Source of the DNA: Granulosicoccus sp045106855
Lineage (GTDB): Bacteria > Pseudomonadota > Gammaproteobacteria > Granulosicoccales > Granulosicoccaceae
Length of the DNA stretch: 64,000 nucleotides
Assembly (NCBI GenBank): GCA_045106855.1
Contig: JBGCFI010000033.1
Coordinates: forward strand, 62,001-126,000
Reading direction: 5' to 3'
The notes beneath the pieces were generated by a model that saw only the letters and a program-made list of their open reading frames with translations, was not told the DNA's origin and ran no database searches. Every line of letters starts with the position of its first letter. Positions within the stretch are counted from its first letter, which is position 1. Below, one piece after another: positions 1 through 8,027 of this stretch. A program made the translations under genes and the position numbers.

Positions 1-1119
1 GATATTGAAATAATCGCCACTTCCGATAGCCCCATGTTAAATGCCGTGAAAATTTCAAAACAAGCGGATTGGGCAATAAACACGGGTGGTGGTAGAGAAG
101 CCGTTGGTAGTACTATTTATGACGCAGATCCGGGTGTCGGGGATTTCAACGATAATACCTCTGAAAATATCACGCTGGATGCCAAACAGGTTATCGGCGC
201 AAGTTCTGACGAACAAATCCTGTTTCAGACAACACGAATTGGCTGGGCAGGACTAGGCTATAGCAATTCATCGCTCGCTAATGGTAATTATAAAGTGACT
301 CTCGGGTTTGCTGAGACGCATCATAACGAATCGGGATTACGACTGTTTGACGTGGAGATTGAAGACAAGCTGGTGCTCGATGATTTTGATATCCATGAAG
401 CAGCGGGTGGTCGAAATGTTGCAGTTAAAAGAGTTTTCCCGGTTACATTGACCGATGGTGAGCTTAATATTGATTTAACCACCGTAAAGGATGCATCCAA
501 AATCAGTTTTATAAAGGTTGTAAGGCTCCCGGATGATGTTGCAGATTCCAGTATTAGAATCAATGCCGGGCTTTTCTGGGGTGACAACAATACCGAAGGT
601 GCCAACTTTCTATCTGATGATCAATTTCTGGATGGAGCGGCCAATGCGGGATCGACGAGAAGTGCGATTACCCGAGAAGATCTGACTCACACGGGAATGC
701 AAACAGTGACACCTTCCGATGAAGCTGTTTACCAATCAGAGCGTTGGGCATCTAATATCAATTACAAAATACCTGTACGGGATGGTCGTTATCGTGTAAG
801 GCTGATGTTCGCTGAACAGTTCCACTCCGCACCCGGGAAGCGTGAATTTACGATATCTCTTGAAGGTTCAGTTGTTGAGGTAGCGCCTGGTGAGACGGTC
901 CTGGATATATACAGAGCGGCAGGTGGAAAAAACAAGGCTATTGATCGTTTCTATGAGGTTGAGGTTGTAGATCAGGAGCTTAATATCGACTTTAATGCTA
1001 TAACCAACAATGCCAGCATTACAGGCATTGTAGTGACGCCTCGCTATCTTAAAAAGAATGCAACGACTCCCTCTGATCCAGCTATCTGGGAGGCAGGGTA
1101 TAGGGATGATCAGCTTTGA
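1..1119 (+). CDS. C-terminal part of a malectin-domain protein (5' end outside window)
   Basis: The frame is open to the left edge, so the gene starts outside the window; the first in-window ATG (34) is probably internal. Two successive malectin-like beta-sandwich domains are visible, at roughly residues 15-170 and 175-340 counted from that ATG. Each starts with an I-N-x-G motif (INTGGG, INAGLFWG), has a Y-x-V-x-L-x-FAE strand and an A-A-G-G-[RK]-N turn, and closes with a hydrophobic strand. Malectin domains bind carbohydrate and are often accessory modules of extracellular glycoside hydrolases or surface proteins. No catalytic domain is visible in this part. Its position before a secreted GH16 protein suggests a shared polysaccharide role, which is inference. 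The protein ends about 25 residues after the second domain, with no anchor or sorting signal that I recognise. Confidence 0.8.
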   Translation, partial: DIEIIATSDSPMLNAVKISKQADWAINTGGGREAVGSTIYDADPGVGDFNDNTSENITLDAKQVIGASSDEQILFQTTRIGWAGLGYSNSSLANGNYKVTLGFAETHHNESGLRLFDVEIEDKLVLDDFDIHEAAGGRNVAVKRVFPVTLTDGELNIDLTTVKDASKISFIKVVRLPDDVADSSIRINAGLFWGDNNTEGANFLSDDQFLDGAANAGSTRSAITREDLTHTGMQTVTPSDEAVYQSERWASNINYKIPVRDGRYRVRLMFAEQFHSAPGKREFTISLEGSVVEVAPGETVLDIYRAAGGKNKAIDRFYEVEVVDQELNIDFNAITNNASITGIVVTPRYLKKNATTPSDPAIWEAGYRDDQL

Positions 1120-2311
1120 TTTCAGGGCAGGTTAATTGAGATTTGCTATTGTTGAAATGATTTGTTTCAGTTGACTAAGCATAGATTGTGATGGAAGCGT
1201 ATGCTTCTATCACAGTCATCAACTTTAAGACTTGCAAAATTTGTCACGGTGGAAATATTACTAGCTCATAACCAGATTATGTAAGCGTAAATTCAACCCC
1301 ATATTGTTTGTACATAATCCATAGCCATGGTTAACGCAGACTTCAACGAAAGACCTCATAAAAATTATCAACCTTAATCGATAGATCAGGAACGGGTGTT
1401 CCCGATCCACCGTCTGTAGCGATGCTGAATTGCGGACTGAGCAAGTCCATCGGCAGAATAGGTTTATATCCAGCGAGGACCCATCGCGAGACTGAGTCCG
1501 AAAATGACGGAGTAAAATGCTGCCGCTTTTTAGTGTTTTCCGTGGCGGCATTTGCAACAATTCGTTTTACAGCCATCCAATACCCCAGAGCTTCGGAGAG
1601 GTTTGAGGATAACTGTCTACATTTCTGAGATTGTTTTTGCATTCACGCCAGAGAATATGTCCGCTTTCGCAATGTTGTCATTGTCAAGTGTATCCAGCGC
1701 TGGGAAAAATATCGACTAACTCACAATTATAGTGATGGCATTGCGTCAGTGCAGATGCGCGACTTGTCCCTCTCGACGGGTAGGCTGTTGTTACTGAAAA
1801 TCCTGAAAACAGCAGTAGTTCAACTATTAACAATTGTATTTAGTGCATTATTGTCGGCTGCTTGGAGCGGTGGGCCCTTTTTTTCTATGCTTGCGCCGTG
1901 GCGGCACGCGAAACCGTCAGACGCTCATACCGGGCGTACGGGCGACAGATAATATTAAATTGCAAATTAGCTAGATACTATCCACAGTCATCGGCCGATC
2001 AGCATGACTATGGGTGCGTAAAAACAACAGTAAAAAATAGTGAGAGATAGAAGGTGGCTGGTGAACAGGTGCATGTACTCCAACTACCGCAATTGCTGCC
2101 GATAGTAAGGATTGCTTTTGATATTGAATGGAAGCTTGGTATGGCTAAAAAACGTGCTTTGGTCTTATCCACAGCTGCAAATAATAGAAATTTCTTGCGT
2201 TATTACTCAAATATTGCCTATACGATATGAGCGGCTTTCGTGACAAGTGTTTCACCCTCGGGCAGTGTCATCTCATTTGGTCTACCTAGTATGGAGGTGA
2301 GGGCGTAGTTG
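1120..2311. other. Gene-poor gap of about 1.2 kb
   Basis: No convincing gene is seen. Short open frames occur on both strands (for example 1343-1642 minus, 1749-1952 plus), but none has a recognisable motif, a signal peptide or a ribosome site. It holds a stable inverted repeat at 1187-1214, one exact DnaA-box-like 9-mer at 2165-2173 and a near match at 1978-1986. The last 30 bases carry the ribosome site of the GH16 gene. The gap could be the regulatory region of that gene or decayed coding sequence; I cannot tell which. Confidence 0.5.
1187..1214 (+). terminator. Inverted repeat after the malectin gene, possible terminator
   Basis: TGTGATGGAAGC and GCTTCTATCACA form a 12-bp stem with one G-T wobble around a GTAT loop, about 70 bases after the stop of the malectin gene. 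There is no run of T after the stem, so it is not a textbook intrinsic terminator. It could equally be an operator or an mRNA-stabilising hairpin. The TGTGA/TCACA ends recall a CRP site, but the spacing is far too long. Confidence 0.35.
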
Positions 2312-5300
2312 ATGAACAGTCTACTCATTAGTCAATCTCACAGATCATGCAGAATTTCAGCGTGTCTCGTCTTTGTTTGCTTTTTATTCAGTTCCAGCGT
2401 ACACGCCACAATCTTTGTCATGGAAGATGCAGAAGGTGGAACGACCGGCAGCTGGGTTGTGTACGATCGGGATCCTGGCGGTGCGAGTATCGTTAATGTT
2501 CTGGATGAGGATCTAGGTTCACGCGTAATCGCCTTAACAGGTTCTGGAACCAGTAATGGCTATCGGCTTGGTGGTACAAGCAGCTCGTCCGGATTCTCTA
2601 TTGCCGGACGTAACTATGCCACCTGGAGGTATAAAACCTCTGAATCCGTTGTTTTTTATATTGCCGTGACGACAACCAATGGTTACCGCTATATTTCCTA
2701 TGAGTCCAGAGATATCGCGCGTGGATTTGTTTCTAATCGCTATATCTTTACCGGCCTGGGTGTCCCCGACAATACCGACCGATGGCGGACGGTGGAGCGT
2801 AACCTGGCTGCAGATCTGGAGGCTGCAGAGCCGGGCAATACCTTGTTGGCTGTTCACGGATTTCTGGTTCGTGGCTCTATGCGTCTGGATGACATCTTTT
2901 TTTCCACAGAGGCTCCCGTTGCAAATGCCTCGCCTGTCGTATCTGCGGGCGCTGATCAGAGTGTCGAATTGGGACAGAGTGTGGCTTTGTCGGGTACGGC
3001 GTCCGATGCTGATGGTTTCGTGCTGGGCTACGAGTGGAGAGATTCCACTGGCACTGTCCTGGCGACCACACCAGATTTCAGTTTTACGCCAACCAGTGGT
3101 TCGGGCGACACGACGCTTACGTTTACTGCCTTTGATGATGATGGTGCTTCTGCTTCAAGCGCACTAGTTATAACAACACGCATTACACAACCTTCAACGA
3201 TTGTTTTTGATGCAGAAGATGGCACGACAAACAACTGGTCCGTATACGATCGAAGTCCAGCGGGTGCGAGTATTGTTAACGTTGCGGATGTGGATCTTGG
3301 TTCACTTGTCATCGCGCTGAGCGGCTCGGGAACCAGTAATGGCTATCGGTTTGGTGGTACGACAAGTTCGTCAGGGTTTAATATCACCGGGCGTCACCAT
3401 GCATCCTGGAGGTACAAGTCCTCTCAGGCAGCAGTCTTTTACATTGCAACTACCACTACCAACGGTTTTCGATACATTTCCTATGAGTCCAAAGATAGCG
3501 GACGAGGGCTGGTGTCAGATCGTTTTATTTTTTCCGGTCTGGGCATTCCTGCAAACACCGCACGATGGCGAACGGTAGAGCGTGATCTGGAAGCTGATCT
3601 ACAAGCCGCAGAACCGGGGAATACTCTGCTGGCCATTCACGGGTTTCTGGTGCGTGGCTCGATGCATATTGATGACATTAGCTTCTCTACGGAAGCACCA
3701 CCGGTAAACATTGCTCCAAGTGTATTTGCGGGTGCTGATCAGAGTATCGAGGCAGGTCAAAGTGCTGCGTTGTCGGGCACGGCGTCCGATGCTGATGGTG
3801 TCATATTGGCCTATGAGTGGACAGATGCCATAGGCACCGTGTTGGCAACGACACCTGATTTGAATTTTACGCCAGCGAGTGAGGCTGGCGATACGACGCT
3901 AATATTTACCGCCTTTGACGATGATGGAGCCTCTGCGTCAAGCACACTTGTTGTAACGACAAGTGCGACACAACCTTCAACTGTTGTTTTCGATTCAGAA
4001 GATGGGGCCATGGACAACTGGGCCGTCTACGATCAAAGCCCGGCAGGTGCCAGTATTGCTAATGTTCCGGATACAGATCTTGATTCACTCGTAATCGAGC
4101 TAACCGGATCCGGAACCGGTAATGGTTATCGGCTTGGAGGTGCAACCGCCTCGTCAGGATTCAATATCACCGGACGTTATCATGCCTCGTGGAGGTACAA
4201 GTCTTCTGAATCGGTGGTTTTCTATATAGCGGCTTCAACAACAAATGGTTATCGTTACATCTCCTATGAGTCGAGAGACGTCAGTCGTGGCTTGGTGTCA
4301 AATCGCTATATCTTTACCGCTCTTGGCGTTCCTGACAATACTGGCCGATGGCGAACGGTTGAGCGTGATCTGGCAGCCGATCTGGAAGCTGCTGAGCCGG
4401 GCAATACCCTATTGGCAATACACGGGTTTCTCGTGCGCGGATCGATGCGTCTTGACGACATCAGTTTCTCTACAGATGCTCCCCCGCAAAACATTGCACC
4501 AGATGTGTTTGCGGGTGCGAATCAGATTATCGAGTCAGGTCAGAGCGTTGTGTTGTCGGGCACGGCTTCCGATACAGATGGCACCGTCCAAGCGTACGAG
4601 TGGACAGACGCCACAGGCACTGTTCTGGCAACCACACCAGAGTTTACCTTTTCACCAGCCAGTGGTTCAGGTGACACGACGCTTACGTTTACCGCCTTTG
4701 ATGATGATGGTGCCTCCGCCTCTGACAGTATTGTCATTAGTATCCAGACAACAAACTCACTTCCGGATCTATCACAATTCAGTCTTGTTTTTTCTGATGA
4801 ATTCAATGCTCCTGAAGGTTCTTCTTTAGACGCCACTAAATGGGATACCGGCCTGTTATGGGGACCATATTTTCCCATCAATAATGAAGAGCAACTGTAT
4901 GTTGATTCCTTGGGTATGCACGGTGATTTCGACCATACGCCCTTTCACTTGACAGGCTCGACGCTAAAAATTACCGCCACTCCTACCGATGCATCGCTTC
5001 AACCTCCGCCGCGTCCCGCTGAAGACGATCCTGTCTGGAATCCGCGTTCTTATTCTGAATACCGCTATAACGGCCCTACGGCGACAACACTCGGGTACCA
5101 GCCCTCTGACATCAATTATCTGTCGGGTATCATCACAACGTATGATTCTTTGAAATTGACACACGGCTACGTTGAGATGCGTGCCAAGCTTCCTGCAGGG
5201 CGTGGTCTATGGCCCGCTTTCTGGTTGTTAAACACTCACTATGTTGAAGATGTACCCGAGATCGATGTGATGGAGTTTCTCGGGCAGGATGTTGACAGGC

Positions 5301-6481
5301 TCTATCACACTTACCACTACTTCGATATTGAGAACGACTGGAGTAAGGTTTCAACCCCTTCGTTTCAAACGTTTTCCAGTGACTGGACGCAGGGTTTTCA
5401 TACCTTCGGGATGGCGTGGAGTCCTACGGATATTATCTGGTACGTCAATGGTATTGAAACCCGGCGTATTACTAGCGACGAATACACGATTTCAAATCAG
5501 GCCATGTATATTCTGGCGAACATAGCGGTAGGCGGGAACTGGCCAGGCGCGCCCGATAGCTATACGGTATTTCCGGCAACGTTTGAAATAGACTATATCC
5601 GCGCCTACAAACGTAAGCTTGATCCTCAGCTCGACCTGGCAACAGATTACCAGCTGATGTTTGAAGATGAGTTTAACGGCAGTACTCTGGATGCTGACAA
5701 GTGGAACACGCATTTTCTCTGGGGGCCGTATCTGACTATAAACAATGAAGAGCAGTACTATGTTGATGCTTTGGGGTCGGATAGTGATGACACTACATTG
5801 AGTAATTCACCGTTTGTACTGAATAGCGGCATTCTTTCCATCACGGCCAGAAAAGCAAGTGATCTTAATAGTTTTCAGATACCTTCATCGCTTCCTGATA
5901 TCAACGATCCTGTTTGGACAAGTTATCCGCAGTTTCAAAGGTACGCAGAGTATTCCCCTGGCAATTATACGTCTGGTCTTATCACGTCGTATGATGGGTT
6001 TAAGTTCTCTTATGGATATGCCGAGATACGAGCGAAGGTGCCAGCGGGTGATGGCCTTTGGCCTGCATTCTGGCTACTCAATGGCTATTATGTCAATCGG
6101 CAACCTGAAATTGATGTCATGGAGGTTCGTGGTGAGTTTCCAACTCAGATAGTGCATAGCTATCATCGATTGGTGGATGGCGTTATGAGCTCAGAAAGTG
6201 CGCTCACCAGCACACCTTCGATTGACTACTCGCAAGCCTTTCATGACTACGGGGTTCGCTGGCAGCCAGGTCGTATTGATTGGTATATTGACGGGAGCAT
6301 CGTTCATAGCTACGCGGGGGATGATGTGGGGTATCAAGTGATGTATGTGCTGGCGAATCTCGCTGTTGGCGGAGATTTCAGTAACGGTACACCCGTAGAT
6401 GCAAGTCGCTTTGATGAACCCACGCTAGTAAGTCTTGATATTGACTACATTCGCGTCTACCAAGAGAAGCACAAAGACTAA
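2312..6481 (+). CDS. Secreted multidomain protein with three repeated modules and two GH16 glycoside hydrolase domains
   Basis: Residues 1-33 form a signal peptide ending SSVHA. Three copies of a module of about 260 residues follow. Each is a beta-rich domain with the motifs WRYK, YRYISYES and GFLVRGSM, which I do not assign to a named family, followed by a PKD-like domain (AGADQS..SGTASDADG..FTAFDDDG). From about residue 817 there are two complete GH16 catalytic domains. Each has the E-I-D-V-M-E active-site signature (about Glu983/Asp985/Glu988 and Glu1266/Asp1268/Glu1271), preceded by GLWPAFWLLN and the upstream motif INNEEQ.YVD. GH16 enzymes are retaining endo-glycosidases for beta-glucans, galactans or bacterial exopolysaccharides; the substrate cannot be read here. 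The start ATG at 2312 has GAGGG 8 bases upstream; a TTG at 2309 is the alternative. Two intact catalytic centres in one chain is unusual. Confidence 0.93.
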   Translation: MNSLLISQSHRSCRISACLVFVCFLFSSSVHATIFVMEDAEGGTTGSWVVYDRDPGGASIVNVLDEDLGSRVIALTGSGTSNGYRLGGTSSSSGFSIAGRNYATWRYKTSESVVFYIAVTTTNGYRYISYESRDIARGFVSNRYIFTGLGVPDNTDRWRTVERNLAADLEAAEPGNTLLAVHGFLVRGSMRLDDIFFSTEAPVANASPVVSAGADQSVELGQSVALSGTASDADGFVLGYEWRDSTGTVLATTPDFSFTPTSGSGDTTLTFTAFDDDGASASSALVITTRITQPSTIVFDAEDGTTNNWSVYDRSPAGASIVNVADVDLGSLVIALSGSGTSNGYRFGGTTSSSGFNITGRHHASWRYKSSQAAVFYIATTTTNGFRYISYESKDSGRGLVSDRFIFSGLGIPANTARWRTVERDLEADLQAAEPGNTLLAIHGFLVRGSMHIDDISFSTEAPPVNIAPSVFAGADQSIEAGQSAALSGTASDADGVILAYEWTDAIGTVLATTPDLNFTPASEAGDTTLIFTAFDDDGASASSTLVVTTSATQPSTVVFDSEDGAMDNWAVYDQSPAGASIANVPDTDLDSLVIELTGSGTGNGYRLGGATASSGFNITGRYHASWRYKSSESVVFYIAASTTNGYRYISYESRDVSRGLVSNRYIFTALGVPDNTGRWRTVERDLAADLEAAEPGNTLLAIHGFLVRGSMRLDDISFSTDAPPQNIAPDVFAGANQIIESGQSVVLSGTASDTDGTVQAYEWTDATGTVLATTPEFTFSPASGSGDTTLTFTAFDDDGASASDSIVISIQTTNSLPDLSQFSLVFSDEFNAPEGSSLDATKWDTGLLWGPYFPINNEEQLYVDSLGMHGDFDHTPFHLTGSTLKITATPTDASLQPPPRPAEDDPVWNPRSYSEYRYNGPTATTLGYQPSDINYLSGIITTYDSLKLTHGYVEMRAKLPAGRGLWPAFWLLNTHYVEDVPEIDVMEFLGQDVDRLYHTYHYFDIENDWSKVSTPSFQTFSSDWTQGFHTFGMAWSPTDIIWYVNGIETRRITSDEYTISNQAMYILANIAVGGNWPGAPDSYTVFPATFEIDYIRAYKRKLDPQLDLATDYQLMFEDEFNGSTLDADKWNTHFLWGPYLTINNEEQYYVDALGSDSDDTTLSNSPFVLNSGILSITARKASDLNSFQIPSSLPDINDPVWTSYPQFQRYAEYSPGNYTSGLITSYDGFKFSYGYAEIRAKVPAGDGLWPAFWLLNGYYVNRQPEIDVMEVRGEFPTQIVHSYHRLVDGVMSSESALTSTPSIDYSQAFHDYGVRWQPGRIDWYIDGSIVHSYAGDDVGYQVMYVLANLAVGGDFSNGTPVDASRFDEPTLVSLDIDYIRVYQEKHKD
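2417..4740 (+). repeat. Three tandem ~780-bp in-frame repeats
   Basis: Within the GH16 gene the module made of a beta-rich domain plus a PKD-like domain occurs three times, starting near 2417, 3200 and 3980. The copies keep the same order of motifs with frequent synonymous and some amino-acid differences, so this is an old or diverging duplication. Long near-identical stretches remain, such as those encoding GNTLLA.HGFLVRGSM and FTAFDDDGAS. Module copy number could vary by recombination. Confidence 0.85.
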
Positions 6482-6546
6482 AGCTTATAAAGCGACGAAT
6501 CCAACGATGCTAAACTACAGTCTCGTCAGACTTCCAGTCGCCATCA

Positions 6547-7638
6547 ATGCCCAATTCAAAATCAAGTGTTCTTTCGGCACGCGATCGAGCCTGTAGTTTC
6601 TGTAACACGTATGAGCTACGCATCCCTGTACTCATGGCGCCTATGGCGGGAGCCTGTCCCCCATCCCTGGCAACAGCCGTCTGTAATGCAGGAGGTATGG
6701 GAGCTTGCGGTGCCTTACTGATGGAGCCATCCGCTATTGAGTCATGGGTGTCTAAAGTACGGGCTAACACCAATGGTGCTTTTCAACTGAATACATGGAT
6801 TCCAGATCCCGCACCCATTCGTAACGCCGAGCATGAGTATGGTTTAAGAGAATTTCTTAAGCAGTGGGGCCCTGAAGTTCCTGAAGATGCGGCAGAGGTG
6901 CGGCTGGTTGATTTCAGATCTCAATGTGATGCTATGCTGGCTGCAAGCCCTCGGGCCATCTCATCAATAATGGGACTCTACCCGGCAGAGATAGTGGCCA
7001 GAATGGAAGCTGAAGGCATTCATTGGTTTGCAACGGTAACCACAGTGACGGAGGCCTTGGCCGCAGAAGCAGCAGGAGCTGATGTCCTGATTGCACAAGG
7101 TATGGAGGCCGGAGGGCACCGTGGTACCTTCAATGCAGATGAAGCGCAAGTCAGTCTTGTCGGGCTATTTTCTTTGCTGCCAGCTGTTGTGGATGCCGTC
7201 AGTATTCCTGTGGTTGCCACTGGTGGAATTACTGATTCAAGGGCTATTGCAGCGGCATTGACCCTGGGAGCCTCGGCGGTACAGCTTGGCACAGGGCTGT
7301 TGCGCTCGGCAGAGGCTAACACCCCTTCCGTGTTGGCTGACGCCATGGCAACAGCGAAGCCAGAGGATAGCGTTGCTACAACAGCCTTTTCAGGCAGGCT
7401 TGGTCGCAGCTTGCAATCGGCTTACACGGTTGCTGCGGCCGCTGACTCAGCGCCTTTATCAGCGCCGTATCCCGTCCAGCGTAATCTGACAGCCTTGATG
7501 CGAAAACAGGCAATAGCAACCTCGGATCTATCGACCATGCAATCATGGGCTGGTCAGTCGGCAAGCTATGCTCGTGCAGGATCCGCCCACAATATCGTTG
7601 TTGATCTTTGGGAGGAAGCACAGGTACTGCTGCCCTGA
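6547..7638 (+). CDS. Nitronate monooxygenase family protein (FMN-dependent)
   Basis: This is a TIM-barrel FMN enzyme of the nitronate monooxygenase (2-nitropropane dioxygenase-like) family, which oxidises alkyl nitronates to carbonyl compounds and nitrite. Family signatures in order are PVLMAPMAGACPP near residue 26, GGMGACGALLM, the FMN/substrate loop GADVLIAQGMEAGGHRG near residue 180, and the phosphate-binding pair PVVATGGITD and GASAVQLGTGLL. The length of 363 residues is normal for the family. It stands alone on the plus strand after the GH16 gene, 65 bases away, and converges with the minus-strand HNH gene. The physiological substrate is uncertain; related proteins include enoyl-ACP reductase FabK. 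Confidence 0.88.
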   Translation: MPNSKSSVLSARDRACSFCNTYELRIPVLMAPMAGACPPSLATAVCNAGGMGACGALLMEPSAIESWVSKVRANTNGAFQLNTWIPDPAPIRNAEHEYGLREFLKQWGPEVPEDAAEVRLVDFRSQCDAMLAASPRAISSIMGLYPAEIVARMEAEGIHWFATVTTVTEALAAEAAGADVLIAQGMEAGGHRGTFNADEAQVSLVGLFSLLPAVVDAVSIPVVATGGITDSRAIAAALTLGASAVQLGTGLLRSAEANTPSVLADAMATAKPEDSVATTAFSGRLGRSLQSAYTVAAAADSAPLSAPYPVQRNLTALMRKQAIATSDLSTMQSWAGQSASYARAGSAHNIVVDLWEEAQVLLP

Positions 7639-7664
7639 GCTGCAGGGTTTTCATGAAAGCGACG

Positions 7665-8027
7665 TTAACTTTTTTGTCGTGCAACCCAGGCAACGTGTTT
7701 CGCAATGGTTTCGTCGTCCTTCAGTTTTTGTTCTGTATTAAACCGCGACCCTAATTCGGTTTCCGTATAAAGTCTGTGCAGACCCTTGTGGCAGCGCTGA
7801 CAAACCATAATGCCTGTATTGAGTTGCTCGCGTGAGTACTGTCTGACAAAGCGTTTGCGTTTGTGAAGTTTTTTTGGAATGAGATGATGGAATGTCAGTG
7901 CTACGGAGCGCTGACACAGCAAACAGGGCCCATGTTTGACTCTACGGTTCAAATCAAATGCAGACCTTACGCATACTATCGGGAAGGATAGGCTTGTTGC
8001 ATTAACAACGCAATCAAACCTGTCCAT
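7665..8027 (-). CDS. Small HNH-type protein
   Basis: This 120-residue protein has two zinc-type cysteine pairs, CLLC near residue 35 and CQRC near residue 77. Between them lie F-H-H-L-I-P and an N-T-G-I-M-V-C stretch, followed by H-K-G-L-H. That is the layout of an HNH nuclease fold of the restriction/repair type seen in many small bacterial HNH proteins. The ATG at 8027 overlaps the end of the upstream GH63 gene by 52 bases in another frame; an internal TTG near 7950 would remove the overlap but keep the whole zinc motif. It is probably cotranscribed with the GH63 gene. The biological role is unknown. Confidence 0.7.
   Translation of the reverse strand: MDRFDCVVNATSLSFPIVCVRSAFDLNRRVKHGPCLLCQRSVALTFHHLIPKKLHKRKRFVRQYSREQLNTGIMVCQRCHKGLHRLYTETELGSRFNTEQKLKDDETIAKHVAWVARQKS

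Noticed and set aside
1187..1214. CRP-site reading of the TGTGA...TCACA inverted repeat
   Set aside because: CRP needs six bases between the half sites; here there are 18. Kept only as a hairpin.
1343..1642. 99-codon minus-strand frame in the gap before the GH16 gene
   Set aside because: No motif, no ribosome site, and it overlaps other equally poor frames.
2165..2173. Exact DnaA box TTATCCACA plus a near match at 1978-1986
   Set aside because: One exact 9-mer is expected by chance about every other window of this size; there is no box cluster, AT-rich unwinding element or origin gene nearby.
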